Shown here piece by piece: positions 28,156 through 37,133 of a DNA stretch of 64,000 bases; within the stretch, counting starts at the first letter, position 1; each line of letters begins with the position of its first letter. The notes under the pieces are model-generated. The model made no database searches, was not told where the DNA came from, and worked only from the letters and a program-made list of their open reading frames with translations. The position numbers were made by a program, and so were the translations under genes. Source of the DNA: Aliagarivorans taiwanensis DSM 22990. Lineage in GTDB: Bacteria > Pseudomonadota > Gammaproteobacteria > Enterobacterales > Celerinatantimonadaceae. The stretch is taken from NCBI RefSeq assembly GCF_000429505.1, contig NZ_AUBZ01000001.1:265025-329024 (forward strand), written 5' to 3'.

Positions 28156-29553
28156 CTATTGCCATTGGGCGGTATCAAACCGGCTAGTATCATAGCTGGC
28201 GGCAATCACAGACTGTTCAGGATCCTGAGGGTAGGCATCAGCATTATCGCCAACTCCGTCACCATCACTGTCAACGGTCTCATTCGGGTCGTCAGGGAAA
28301 GCGTCGCTGTTGTTCCCAATGCCATCACCATCGCTGTCCGCAGTTTCTTGCGGGTCTAACGGAAAAGCATCGGCATTGTCACCAACACCATCGCCATCGC
28401 TGTCTAGGGTTTCTGCAGGGTCTAGCGGAAAGGTATCGGCATTGTCGCCAACACCATCGCTATCGCTGTCTAAGGTTTCTGCTGGGTCTAGCGGAAACGC
28501 ATCGGCATTGTCGCCAACGCCATCGCTATCGCTGTCTAAGGTTTCTGCCGGGTCTAGCGGCAAGGCATCGGCATTGTCACCAACGCCGTCGCCATCGCTG
28601 TCTAAGGTTTCTGCTGGGTCTAGCGGAAAGGCATCGGCATTGTCGCCAACACCATCGCTATCGCTGTCTAAGGTTTCTGCTGGGTCTAGCGGGAAGGCAT
28701 CGGCATTGTCGCCAACACCATCGCTATCGCTGTCTAAGGTTTCTGCTGGGTCTAGCGGAAAGGCATCGGCATTGTCGCCAACGCCATCGCCATCGCTGTC
28801 GGCTGACTCAGCGCTATCATTAGGAAAGGCATCCAAGTCATCAGCAACCCCGTCATCATCGTCATCGTCATCATTCACTACCACGACCAACTCATCGCCG
28901 CTCCAAATCAGAGTCTCATCCTCGGTCAGTTGCAGTATGAGATCTTCAACTTGAGTCACCATTGCCAGCAACTCAGCACCATCCAAAGCCTGTTCTGCGT
29001 CGCTGGGAACCAAACCGACCGCCACCAAGCTGCGCGCTTGATTGGCTAGCTGAGTTTGCTCTCGCTCCAAGTAATCCTGCGTGATCTCTTCGGGTAACGC
29101 GCCGATCCGGTTGGCCACTAATAAGATCGCTTGTTCGGTTGTGATACCGGGTTGCTGTTGACGCTCCAACTCAACCAACGTGGTCAAAGGGCTAACCACC
29201 ACTCCCCCCGGCGGAGCAGTTAACAAATAGCTCTGCCTAACGGGTGTGCTAGGTTGATCCATATCGATGGTTTCACCTGGGATCACCTTTACCACCACGC
29301 AAGCAGCATCACTTGGCTCTGCTACATCAAGCAAAAACAAGCCGTTCTCATCGGTCGTCGCTGACGGTTCTCCCTGGTCTAGCTCAAAATCACCATCGAG
29401 ATCGAGCCATACCATCGCGCCTTGTAAATAACCATCTAATGCCGTAATTCGCATCTGTGCTGTTGAATCTTCAACAGAGCCGTCGCCGCATCCGGCCAAC
29501 AGCGCTGCGCTCAAGATGCCCCCCAAACAAAGACTTATCCTGCTCAACCTCAT
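28156..29553 (-). CDS. Lipoprotein with thrombospondin type 3 calcium-binding repeats
   Basis: 465 residues with a lipoprotein signal (ILSAALLAGC). Residues 35-100 resemble a carboxypeptidase-regulatory/SdrD-B-like beta-sandwich (GAMVWLDLDGDFELDQGE, TDENGLFLLDV). Residues 105-215 are helical. A poly-Asp run leads into ten 22-residue repeats of the type DAFPLDPAETLDSDGDGVGD (residues 241-447), which bind calcium in OmpA/thrombospondin type 3 fashion. A short Cys-free tail follows. It is probably a surface spacer or adhesin stiffened by seawater calcium. First gene of a two-gene operon. Confidence 0.85.
   Translation of the reverse strand: MRLSRISLCLGGILSAALLAGCGDGSVEDSTAQMRITALDGYLQGAMVWLDLDGDFELDQGEPSATTDENGLFLLDVAEPSDAACVVVKVIPGETIDMDQPSTPVRQSYLLTAPPGGVVVSPLTTLVELERQQQPGITTEQAILLVANRIGALPEEITQDYLEREQTQLANQARSLVAVGLVPSDAEQALDGAELLAMVTQVEDLILQLTEDETLIWSGDELVVVVNDDDDDDDGVADDLDAFPNDSAESADSDGDGVGDNADAFPLDPAETLDSDSDGVGDNADAFPLDPAETLDSDSDGVGDNADAFPLDPAETLDSDGDGVGDNADALPLDPAETLDSDSDGVGDNADAFPLDPAETLDSDSDGVGDNADTFPLDPAETLDSDGDGVGDNADAFPLDPQETADSDGDGIGNNSDAFPDDPNETVDSDGDGVGDNADAYPQDPEQSVIAASYDTSRFDTAQWQ
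28213..28833 (-). repeat. 66-bp tandem repeat array encoding the calcium-binding repeats
   Basis: Nine to ten copies of a 66-bp unit, central copies nearly identical at DNA level and outer copies diverged. This is consistent with recent expansion by slippage or recombination, so copy number may vary between strains. Confidence 0.9.
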
Positions 29554-29960
29554 ACCACCTCCCTCACTCCATGTGTCGTTTCAATTAAACAGCAGCAAGA
29601 ATTTACGCTCATCACCCATATGGATGAAATGACTAAAAACAGCGGCGGAGCTTGTCGAAAAACTCAAGCAAAGCACTCGTTAATGACAGAGTTGGAAGGT
29701 GGTAACTCATGACGGAGTAGTCGCGTTCACCAACAAAAACCGGGGAGGCTAGGAGCGCGTCACGGCAAATAGGTAGGAGTTATCGAACCCCACCTGCACC
29801 TTCAACTCCACAGAGGGCGAGCTCATATATATAAAGGAGATAAACGTTTTAGATAGGCGCTGAACTATTGTCACAATCCCACTCTACTGTGTATGCCACT
29901 TTCTAGCTCTCTACAGACCTAAAGAGCTAAGCTATACCAACAACGAAGGATTGATTCTTG
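29554..29960. other. 407-bp divergent intergenic region
   Basis: Between the calcium-repeat operon and the ParB-like gene. No coding frame is supported; an AAGGAGATAAACG element near 29832 resembles an RBS but starts no gene. Confidence 0.4.
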
Positions 29961-30881
29961 ATGGAACGTACCAACTCTTTAGTTTTTGCTTTACTGCTGA
30001 TGGCTCTTAGCAGCTTGGCCTTTGCTGATATCCCAGCCAACACCCAAGTGGGTGATGTTATCGAAGTGCAGCTAAGCCAGCTTAACCCGACCCAGCCTTC
30101 CATCGGCTACGATCAGGTGTTCTACAAGCTGGGTCGCTTTCAAGTTGACCTGAAAAAGCAGTTTGATGAAATCTGCGAAGCTAACGGCCAGAAAGGCCTG
30201 GAGAGCTTCAACGAGCAATCGGTGCAAGCTGACAGCAGCAGCTTTAGCTGTAAAGAGGCCATCGGTAGCCGCGCCAACGAGATGAAAACCGTGGTGCTAG
30301 CCCCCGACAACAACTACTACCTCACCGACGGCCATCACACCTTTAACACCTTCTGGCATATGCAAGGTGGCGGCAGTGACTTCCCAATCCATGTGGTGGT
30401 GACTCACGACTACCGCGAGCTGGCAGATATGCAATCCTTCTGGCAAGCGATGCAGCAAGACGGCAATGTGTGGCTTTTCGATCTTAACAACCAAGCGATC
30501 GCCGCCGAGCAACTGCCCGCCTCACTGGGTATGGAAAACTTCACCAACGACGCCTACCGCTCGCTGATGTACTTCAGCCGCAAGGTAAGCTGGGCCAAGC
30601 CAAAGCAGCCGGTGCCGTTCCTCGAGTTCTACTGGGCGAAAGAGCTAAAGCCACTGATTGACCTGGGCAACTATGACCTGAGCAATATGGACAGCTACGT
30701 ACAAGCGATTACCGACGCGGCCGACATCATCCTCAACCTCGACACCGACAACTTGGGTGGCTCGGGCTTAAGTGCCGTAGAGATGGGGCAAATGAAAGAG
30801 TTTAAGGCCAAGACCCTGAGCAAGCTGCAAACCGAAAAAGGCAAGCTGTTCTACTCGCTGGCGTATAAGGCGCAGCAGTAA
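29961..30881 (+). CDS. Exported ParB/Srx-like (ParBc_2) protein
   Basis: 306 residues from the ATG at 29961 (a TTG at 29958 is also possible). The N-terminus is a signal peptide (LVFALLLMALSSLAFA). Residues 35-190 match the ParBc_2 'putative ParB-like nuclease' family: VQLSQLNPTQPSIGYDQV, then YYLTDGHHTFNTFW with the conserved Asp-Gly-His-His, and IHVVVTHDY. The rest is helical. The role of exported ParB-fold proteins is unknown; ParB-fold relatives bind CTP, nucleic acid or act as nucleases. It stands alone between terminators. Confidence 0.75.
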   Translation: MERTNSLVFALLLMALSSLAFADIPANTQVGDVIEVQLSQLNPTQPSIGYDQVFYKLGRFQVDLKKQFDEICEANGQKGLESFNEQSVQADSSSFSCKEAIGSRANEMKTVVLAPDNNYYLTDGHHTFNTFWHMQGGGSDFPIHVVVTHDYRELADMQSFWQAMQQDGNVWLFDLNNQAIAAEQLPASLGMENFTNDAYRSLMYFSRKVSWAKPKQPVPFLEFYWAKELKPLIDLGNYDLSNMDSYVQAITDAADIILNLDTDNLGGSGLSAVEMGQMKEFKAKTLSKLQTEKGKLFYSLAYKAQQ

Positions 30882-30924
30882 GCTTGATACGCTCCAGCTA
30901 TTTAGAGCTGAGCGCTAATCACTA

Positions 30925-30949
30925 AAAAGGAGGGCTCAGCCCTCCTTTT
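30925..30949. terminator. Bidirectional terminator between convergent genes
   Basis: An 11-bp perfect stem (30925-30935 with 30939-30949) flanked by T runs on both strands. It serves the ParB-like gene and the minus-strand gene at 30981. Confidence 0.9.
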
Positions 30950-30980
30950 GCTTTACTTGAAAGCGCTGATTTTCGCTACA

Positions 30981-31388
30981 CTACTCGGTAACCTCAGCCG
31001 CAATCGCAGCTGCCCGGCGGCTCTCGTGGTCATTCATAAAGTAGCAGCGATGGGTGTAGGCTGAGGTCAGTACTACCTGCTTGTCCAAGTCCGGATAACG
31101 CTCATCGTAGCGCTCCAGAAAACGGTGATACTGCCGCTCGTTGTAGCGAATGATGCTGCTGGCCACCTCTTCAGGCACTTGGTACTCGTCAAGTAGCGCT
31201 TGCCAATCGTCTTCGTGCACCGCCAAGCGCGCTTCTTTCTTCAAGTAACTTGCCGCGGCCTTACAGGATGCAGCCTCATGCAGCTCAAACATCATCACCG
31301 CAGTATCAACTTGCGCATGGGCGGTAAAACACGCCAGCATGGCTGCGCCGAATAACCCTTTTGAAACCTTCACCGTCTTTCTCGTCAA
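30981..31388 (-). CDS. Small exported protein, unknown function, probably PhoB-regulated
   Basis: 135 residues with a signal peptide (LFGAAMLACFTAHA). The mature part is charged and helical, with two Cys (about 42 and 115) and an ERQYHRFLERYDERYPDLDK segment. No family is recognised. Its upstream region holds a Pho-box repeat in its orientation, shared divergently with the metallophosphoesterase gene, so a phosphate-starvation role is inferred. Confidence 0.65.
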   Translation of the reverse strand: MTRKTVKVSKGLFGAAMLACFTAHAQVDTAVMMFELHEAASCKAAASYLKKEARLAVHEDDWQALLDEYQVPEEVASSIIRYNERQYHRFLERYDERYPDLDKQVVLTSAYTHRCYFMNDHESRRAAAIAAEVTE

Positions 31389-31418
31389 TCAAAAAGCCGC
31401 TGTTGTAACGCGCTTAAA

Positions 31419-31435
31419 TGACAGTGAGATGACAG
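31419..31435 (-). promoter_or_regulatory. Pho box (minus orientation)
   Basis: TGACAG repeated with an 11-bp period (31419-31424, 31430-31435). On the minus strand it reads CTGTCA-N5-CTGTCA, the PhoB direct-repeat consensus, about 31 bp before the small exported gene. Confidence 0.75.
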
Positions 31436-31462
31436 CATATAAAAGTAATAACTTTAATTTTT

Positions 31463-31480
31463 CCGTCACACAGCTGTCAT
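31463..31480 (+). promoter_or_regulatory. Pho box (plus orientation)
   Basis: CCGTCA-N5-CTGTCAT, an 11-bp-period direct repeat matching the PhoB box with one mismatch. It lies about 60 bp upstream of the metallophosphoesterase ATG, in the -35 position of its promoter. Confidence 0.72.
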
Positions 31481-31538
31481 GTTTCTCCTAGAAACTCCCG
31501 CGACTGGTATACACCAATATCACGTTAGGAAATACAAC

Positions 31539-33536
31539 ATGAAAACGCGTCTTTCGCACTCTTTGAAAGTCTCCGCTTGCGCACTGGCAATCACCTCACT
31601 GCTTAGTGCCTGTAATAGCTCATCAAGCTCGAGTAATGACCGTGAACAAGACCCTGCTCACTCGCCAGTCTCCATTGGTCTGCTTCCCGACACCCAAGGC
31701 GGTGGTTGGGCGGTAGCTATGCACCCCATGGAAGCAGTACTCGCCAAGCATCAGGAGCAAGGCGTAGACGTTGTTATCCCAGTGGGCGATCTCACCGACA
31801 ACGGCTCTACAGAAGAGTGGCGTCAGTGGCGAGAGGTTGCTGATAAGTACCGGGAAATGGGGATGGAATTCCTGCCTGTGATGGGTAACCACGAAACCAG
31901 CTGGGCCTACACCGTAGAATGGATCGATAACATGCGTCACTACATCCCAGAGGATGCGGTGCATATGCCAAGCGCAGAGTGGCTGAACTACTACATCATC
32001 CGTGAGAACGTGTTGATGATTGGCCTGGCCTACTACAACCTGCCGATTGCATTTGGTTGGATCCAAGACGTTCTGGCCCAGCATGAGGGTGAGTTCGACC
32101 ACGTGGTTATCGCCAGTCACGATGGTTTGATCGGTGCTAAGTACGGCCAAACCCGTGAGCAGATCGTTGAAGGCACCAAGGACGACAACCGCCTGTTCGA
32201 CATCCACAAAGAGATCCGTGAGACCTTTGCCGAACACGATGTTATCTGGGTTCAAGGCCACGAGCACATGTACCAGCGCTCGCAAGTTCACGCCCGTGTA
32301 CTTGGCTCTAACGATCCCGGCGGTCGTAACGCAGAGCCGCTGGCCTCTACCCCAAGCGGCGGCAACTACCGCATGCCTTCATACACCCAAATCATCAGTG
32401 GTAACGCCTCCTACAAGGGCTACGAGTACCGCTATGGTGAGCGTGAACTCATCCAAGATGTGATCCTACATAAAATGGACACCATGAAGGATGGCTCGGA
32501 GCACTACGATGCCAACGCGTCGGTGCTGCACTTCAACGACCAGCGTGTTGACTATCTGGCCTTCTCAGCGCCGCACACCATTAACAGCAACGAAGAAGGT
32601 CCTAAAGAGCTGGCAGACCCGCAATGGACCTTGATCGATCAGTTCTCACGCACCACCAACCGCTGTGAGTCTTTGGTATATCCCAACTCCATCCCTGAAG
32701 GACAGCGCCCGATCCTCAACCATATCGTTGAGTTTAAAACCAACGACTGTGTTGCCGATGATGGCAGTTCTGCTCGTCTGATTGGCGGTACCAACGACGT
32801 ATTCAACCGGGTTGATACCACCGAGCGCAGCCTGTCCTTCCATGAAGGCTTTAAGCGCGCCGAGAGCATGAACGACCTGATGCGCCTGTCTTGGCAGTTC
32901 CTGTTCACCAAACATGCGAGCTGGGACGTCAACCTCAACGGTAACAACCGGATTATCCCGGGTTCTCAGGGCGAAGATGAGACCGGCGCAAAAACCGGTA
33001 ACGTAGTCATACCAGCCACCACCATCGATATGAAGAAACACGTGACCCTAAGCTGGCTACCTAAAGAGCCTGCGACGGCTTCTGATGTACTGCTGGTAAG
33101 CGGGGTACAGATCCACGGTGGTGTATACCAAAGCGCTTACGGTAAATGGAAGAACATCGAAAAGCATCAAGGCTATCACGGCTCTCAGCCTGACGGTTCG
33201 GCTAAAGCCCCGGTTGAGCTTCCTGATTACGCTACTCAGAACTGGAACGTAGAGCAAATCAAATCCTCACCCTTCGGTATCGAGTTCACCACAGAAAATC
33301 TGGCAAACGCGTCTAACCTACTGCTAGCAGCCAAGCAAAACGGCGAATGGCTACCTTTGGCGAGCGCCGAGTGTGTGTTGGATCTACCTTGGGATGAGGA
33401 CTACACCATCGCCCCACCAGCAGTAGCCCAAGAGTGTGCTGACCAAGCCATCGTAGGCTACGACAGCCAAGTGGATGATGGCCGTTGGTGGACCATCGCT
33501 CAAACCGATATGGAACTGGCACTTATCAGCAAGTAA
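31539..33536 (+). CDS. Calcineurin-like metallophosphoesterase lipoprotein
   Basis: 665 residues from the ATG at 31539 (RBS TTAGGAA), starting a lipoprotein signal (ITSLLSAC). The two-metal phosphoesterase core shows LPDTQGGG (Asp), PVGDLTDNG (Asp bridging), VMGNHETSW (Asn-His), a distal His in VIASHDG and VQGHEHMYQRS (GHxH). The C-terminal 300 residues are probably beta-rich and of unknown role. It likely releases phosphate from external phosphomono- or diesters or phospholipid head groups under phosphate limitation, as the Pho box suggests. Its substrate is not readable from sequence. Confidence 0.85.
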   Translation: MKTRLSHSLKVSACALAITSLLSACNSSSSSSNDREQDPAHSPVSIGLLPDTQGGGWAVAMHPMEAVLAKHQEQGVDVVIPVGDLTDNGSTEEWRQWREVADKYREMGMEFLPVMGNHETSWAYTVEWIDNMRHYIPEDAVHMPSAEWLNYYIIRENVLMIGLAYYNLPIAFGWIQDVLAQHEGEFDHVVIASHDGLIGAKYGQTREQIVEGTKDDNRLFDIHKEIRETFAEHDVIWVQGHEHMYQRSQVHARVLGSNDPGGRNAEPLASTPSGGNYRMPSYTQIISGNASYKGYEYRYGERELIQDVILHKMDTMKDGSEHYDANASVLHFNDQRVDYLAFSAPHTINSNEEGPKELADPQWTLIDQFSRTTNRCESLVYPNSIPEGQRPILNHIVEFKTNDCVADDGSSARLIGGTNDVFNRVDTTERSLSFHEGFKRAESMNDLMRLSWQFLFTKHASWDVNLNGNNRIIPGSQGEDETGAKTGNVVIPATTIDMKKHVTLSWLPKEPATASDVLLVSGVQIHGGVYQSAYGKWKNIEKHQGYHGSQPDGSAKAPVELPDYATQNWNVEQIKSSPFGIEFTTENLANASNLLLAAKQNGEWLPLASAECVLDLPWDEDYTIAPPAVAQECADQAIVGYDSQVDDGRWWTIAQTDMELALISK

Positions 33537-33554
33537 GCCCTCCCTATCGAGTAG

Positions 33555-33584
33555 AAGCGCAGGCTAGTCCTGCGCTTTTTTTTT
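33555..33584 (+). terminator. Terminator of the metallophosphoesterase gene
   Basis: A 9-bp stem (33555-33563 with 33569-33577) followed by a nine-T run. Confidence 0.93.
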
Positions 33585-33728
33585 ACCAATTCAACGGTGA
33601 CTTATCAGCTTCAACACATCCGATAAAAGATCTTAGTTTTCATAGCATTAATCATAAAATTGGCGATGTAATTCGGGTAATCTTGCTAGCAAACTCTACC
33701 CCAGTTACCCCATCATTAAGGTGTAGTT

Positions 33729-34700
33729 ATGACAACCAAGGTCTGCAGCAGTCACTACAAAGGGCTTCCCTCAATCGTGCTGGAGAACGCTCGGCTACGG
33801 GCCGAGTGGCTACCCGAGTGTGTGGCTAAGCTCGCCTCCTTAGTGCTCAAGCATCATCAAGCGCCGCTAGAGCTGCTCTCTCAGTCCTCGCTGCAGAAAC
33901 TTCAGCTACCGAGTCTTGGCGCATGCTTTGCCGATTACGACACCAGCGGTTTTGATGAGTGCTTTCCGACCATCGAAGAGTGCCAGTTGGTTAGCGAATC
34001 AGCCCAAGGCAACGTAACTCGCCTAATGCCCGATCATGGCGAGGTATGGGCCATGCCTTGGCAGGTAGAGACCCTCAGCAGGCAAGCGCTGCGCTTTAGC
34101 GTGTATAGCGCCAGCTTTGGTTACACCCTCAGTAAAACCCTCATCTTGGATGAGCAGGGCCTGCGCTCGGAGTACTGTGTCGAGCTAGACAGCGACGCCC
34201 CAGCCCTGCCCTATATCTGGACCCCACATGCGCTGTTTGCGGTGCACCCAGACACCGAGCTGCTTATCCCTGCGCATATGGATAGCATCTACAACGTGTT
34301 TGGCGGCAGTGAGTATCTCGGCGAGTTTGCCGCCATCCACCGCTACCCTCTGCTGGCAAGGAACGACCAAGCGCCGCTGGATCTATCGCTTATCGAACCC
34401 CAGCAGGCGGGCAACTGCGAGAAGTACTACTTCAACAGCCCCCTACAAGCGGGCGACAGCTTTGGCTTTCGCAATCGCTACTGCGAGGTGGAGATGCGCG
34501 TTGATCATCAGCAGATCCCCTATCTGGGGGTGTGGAAGAACCAAGGAGGCTTTAAGGGGGAATATAACTTTGCCCTTGAGCCCTGCTCCGGGATCTACGA
34601 TTCCACCGCGAGAGCGCACGAGAGGGGAACCTGTAAGGTGTTGCAGCCCGGAGAGCGCACAACTTGGCGCTTTGATATCGCCATCAGTGAGCGCGAGTAG
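33729..34700 (+). CDS. Aldose 1-epimerase-like protein
   Basis: A 323-residue, all-beta protein of the galactose-mutarotase superfamily. It shows FDECFPTIEECQL, GEVWAMPWQVE, LPYIWTPHALFAV (the His of the family site) and EPCSGIYDS near the C-terminus. The layout is that of COG2017 'aldose 1-epimerase family' proteins, many of which have no known sugar. The catalytic Glu likely lies in the C-terminal EPCS segment. AAGGTG precedes the ATG. It is monocistronic, convergent with the AraC gene. Confidence 0.75.
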   Translation: MTTKVCSSHYKGLPSIVLENARLRAEWLPECVAKLASLVLKHHQAPLELLSQSSLQKLQLPSLGACFADYDTSGFDECFPTIEECQLVSESAQGNVTRLMPDHGEVWAMPWQVETLSRQALRFSVYSASFGYTLSKTLILDEQGLRSEYCVELDSDAPALPYIWTPHALFAVHPDTELLIPAHMDSIYNVFGGSEYLGEFAAIHRYPLLARNDQAPLDLSLIEPQQAGNCEKYYFNSPLQAGDSFGFRNRYCEVEMRVDHQQIPYLGVWKNQGGFKGEYNFALEPCSGIYDSTARAHERGTCKVLQPGERTTWRFDIAISERE

Positions 34701-34719
34701 CCGCACGCAGGCTTAAGAG

Positions 34720-35541
34720 TTAACGCCCCGAGGCCACACCCGCCTGATATTGCCCGGGAGTGAGCGCCACCCGTTTCTTGAAGTGCCGTTGAAAGTGGGC
34801 CTGATCGGCAAATCCCAGACTAACGGCCGTCTCGGCCAGCGAACTACCACTACGCAGTAGCTGCTTAGCCTGATTGATACGGGCATCCATCTGCATCGCC
34901 GCGGGCGACAAACCATAGTGGCGGGCAAAGCTGCGCAGTAGTTGATAGCGGCTGAGTTGGGCCTCTTCAGCCAGCTCCGCCAAGGACAAACGGCTATCGA
35001 GCTGGTCCAGCAACTGTTCACGCACCCGCAGTAAGCTTTGCTCAGGCGCGCGGTTAAGCGCGGGCAAACGCTGGGCGCCGGTGCTCAACTGCAACACAAA
35101 ATCCAATAGCTGACTCTCGGCATCCAGCGCCCCATCGCTATCGGCTAACTGTACGAATAAGCGATTAAAGTCATTTAGTGACTGCCTTGAGCGCAGCTGG
35201 TCTTGGGCAAAGCACAGATAATCCTGCGCGCTCAGCCCTGCCTCACTCTGGGCCTTGCCGAGCCATAGTGAATCGACAAACACCATCCGATAGGACCAAG
35301 CTCCCCGCTCTGGGTTGCAAGCATGCACATCGCCGGGGTTAATGGTCACCAAATCGCCCCGACCGGTTTGATAGCTGATGCGTTGATTCCTGTAGGAGGC
35401 CGCCCCTTTATCAATCGCGCCGAATGAGAACTCATCGTGAGTATGCGCCTGATAGCAGGCCGACGAATCGCGGCTCACCCGCAACTCAACCTGAGGTAGG
35501 CAAGCGCTGCGCTGAAAGTGGCTATGTTTGTCCGGCTTCAT
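34720..35541 (-). CDS. AraC-family transcriptional regulator
   Basis: 273 residues from the ATG at 35541, chosen for its AAGGAGGG; an in-frame upstream ATG at 35571 has no RBS. The N-terminal half is a cupin ligand domain (AHTHDEFSFGAIDKG, INPGDVHACNP). The C-terminal half has two helix-turn-helix motifs (LSLAELAEEAQLSRYQLLRS and AVSLGFADQAHFQRHFKK). The gene lies 74 bp downstream of a LysE-family exporter on the same strand, a common AraC/LysE pairing, so it likely controls that exporter. Confidence 0.92.
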   Translation of the reverse strand: MKPDKHSHFQRSACLPQVELRVSRDSSACYQAHTHDEFSFGAIDKGAASYRNQRISYQTGRGDLVTINPGDVHACNPERGAWSYRMVFVDSLWLGKAQSEAGLSAQDYLCFAQDQLRSRQSLNDFNRLFVQLADSDGALDAESQLLDFVLQLSTGAQRLPALNRAPEQSLLRVREQLLDQLDSRLSLAELAEEAQLSRYQLLRSFARHYGLSPAAMQMDARINQAKQLLRSGSSLAETAVSLGFADQAHFQRHFKKRVALTPGQYQAGVASGR

Positions 35542-35615
35542 GCTTGCCCTCCTTGAGCTGTGGTTCATCAACCTTGTTGAACATGGGCTGTCATTTATGA
35601 GTAATGCGCTGCGAT

Positions 35616-36224
35616 TTAGTTTGGCAAAAACTCGCCATGTATCATCACCACTACCAGCGATGCCAACAGCAGCGCACTGGCCCGACTAAACTGCCGGTAA
35701 TACTCGCGGCGGCTCAGATAAGGGCGCAGCCAATGCCCGGCGCCCGCCCATACCGACACTCCCATAAAGCACACAGTCAGCGAGATAAGGGTAAACGCCG
35801 CCGCGTAAACAACCGCAGGCTCTCTACCCAATACAAACAGGCTAACCCCGGATGCAGCCACTGTCCACGCCTTAGGGTTACGCACCTGCAGCAACGCACC
35901 TTGCCAAAATCCCGCCTGCATCTGCTGTTTTGCCGACTCATCGAGCTGAGCGCTTTGAAAGATCTGCCACGCCATATACAGCAGCAGCCCAGCGCCCGCC
36001 AGCCTTAGCCAAAACGTCAGCATCGGCAGCTGCTGACCAATCAGCTCCAGCGCACTGGCAGAGCACGCCACCACCAACGCGTAGGCAACGCTCGCCCCAG
36101 CAACAAAGCGTAAGGTCCCACGATAGCCATAGCCCACCGCATTACTGGCCGCTATCAGATTCACCGGCCCGGGTGTCGCCGCCCCCACCAAGCCAAAGGC
36201 CACCATCGATGCAAATACCCACAT
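35616..36224 (-). CDS. LysE/RhtB-family exporter
   Basis: A 202-residue inner-membrane protein with about six helices. It opens with the family signature GLVGAATPGPVNLIAAS and has RNPKAWTVAASG in the middle. The family exports amino acids or small metabolites by proton exchange. It is followed by its probable AraC regulator. Confidence 0.88.
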   Translation of the reverse strand: MWVFASMVAFGLVGAATPGPVNLIAASNAVGYGYRGTLRFVAGASVAYALVVACSASALELIGQQLPMLTFWLRLAGAGLLLYMAWQIFQSAQLDESAKQQMQAGFWQGALLQVRNPKAWTVAASGVSLFVLGREPAVVYAAAFTLISLTVCFMGVSVWAGAGHWLRPYLSRREYYRQFSRASALLLASLVVVMIHGEFLPN

Positions 36225-36387
36225 AACGCCATCTCAGTTATCACAACAAGCCCCCAGCTTAGCGACCAAGCCACAGCGGGTATTGAACGAAATTGCAGAT
36301 TGCTGATACCCATGAGAAAACCAACGGTTGAGAGTTATAGGCACCTGATTTAGCATCGTTTTTCTAAGACACAAAGGAATGTCCCCC

Positions 36388-36681
36388 ATGTATGCCGTTA
36401 TCTTTCGCGCCACGGTAGGCGAGCAAGACCAGAGCTACTTCGACACCGCGCAAGCAATGCGCGAGATCGCCATTAACGAATACGGCTGCCTCGAGTTTGT
36501 CGCCATCACCGAAGGCGACCAAGAGATCGCCATCTCCTACTGGCAAAACCAGCAAGATATTCGCCGCTGGCGAGAAGACCCACGCCACCAACACGCCCAA
36601 CAGCAAGGCCAAGCCAGTTGGTATAAAGACTACCGGGTAGAGGTGGTGGAGATTGCAAGGAGTTATCAGTTCCCCAAATGA
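36388..36681 (+). CDS. Antibiotic-biosynthesis-monooxygenase (ABM) domain protein
   Basis: A 97-residue dimeric alpha+beta-barrel protein (MYAVIFRATVG, AINEYGCLEFVAITEGDQEIAISYW). I start it at the ATG at 36388, ten bases after AAGGA; the ATG at 36379 abuts that RBS. Such proteins act as quinone or haem monooxygenases or have no enzymatic role. Its stop overlaps the next gene's ATG by four bases, so translation is coupled. Confidence 0.8.
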   Translation: MYAVIFRATVGEQDQSYFDTAQAMREIAINEYGCLEFVAITEGDQEIAISYWQNQQDIRRWREDPRHQHAQQQGQASWYKDYRVEVVEIARSYQFPK

Positions 36682-37133
36682 GCCATAGTGACCTGCAAAC
36701 TCGCCCGTTCCAGATAAGCTGTGAAGATTCTCCTAGCCACGCTGATTTAGAGCGAATTGGCGACGGCTTGGACGAGCACAATGTCGCAATGGTTGGCAGC
36801 AGCACCAACAATCGCCCTTTAGCCTTAGTGGTTAGGAACGAGCAAGCTGAGCTAATCGCGGGCATTCGCGCGCACTACAACATCTCAGGTTGGCTCTATA
36901 TCACTGGCTTGTGGGTAAATGAACAACAACGCGGACAAGGGATCGGCCGCAACCTTGTTACTCGCCTAGAACAAGAAGCCATCAAGCGTGGCTGCAAACA
37001 TTGCTATCTCACCACCCTCGCCTTTCAAGCCCCTGAGTTTTATCGACAACTGGGTTATCAGCAGTTTGCAGAGCTGCCTGAGTTTCATCTTGGGCATAGT
37101 AAGTTGTTTTTTAGGAAGCGGTTGAGGCAATAA
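36678..37133 (+). CDS. GNAT N-acetyltransferase
   Basis: 151 residues with the GNAT core YITGLWVNEQQRGQGIGRNLVTRLE (the Q-x-x-G-x-G acetyl-CoA loop) and APEFYRQLGYQQF. Its substrate is unknown. It is translationally coupled to the ABM gene upstream. Confidence 0.87.
   Translation: MSHSDLQTRPFQISCEDSPSHADLERIGDGLDEHNVAMVGSSTNNRPLALVVRNEQAELIAGIRAHYNISGWLYITGLWVNEQQRGQGIGRNLVTRLEQEAIKRGCKHCYLTTLAFQAPEFYRQLGYQQFAELPEFHLGHSKLFFRKRLRQ

Noticed and set aside
28310..28954. Ser/Pro-rich 214-codon plus-strand frame
   Set aside because: It is the antisense shadow of the calcium-binding tandem repeats.
31623..32291. Minus-strand 222-codon frame
   Set aside because: Antisense to the metallophosphoesterase catalytic domain, which has all its motifs.
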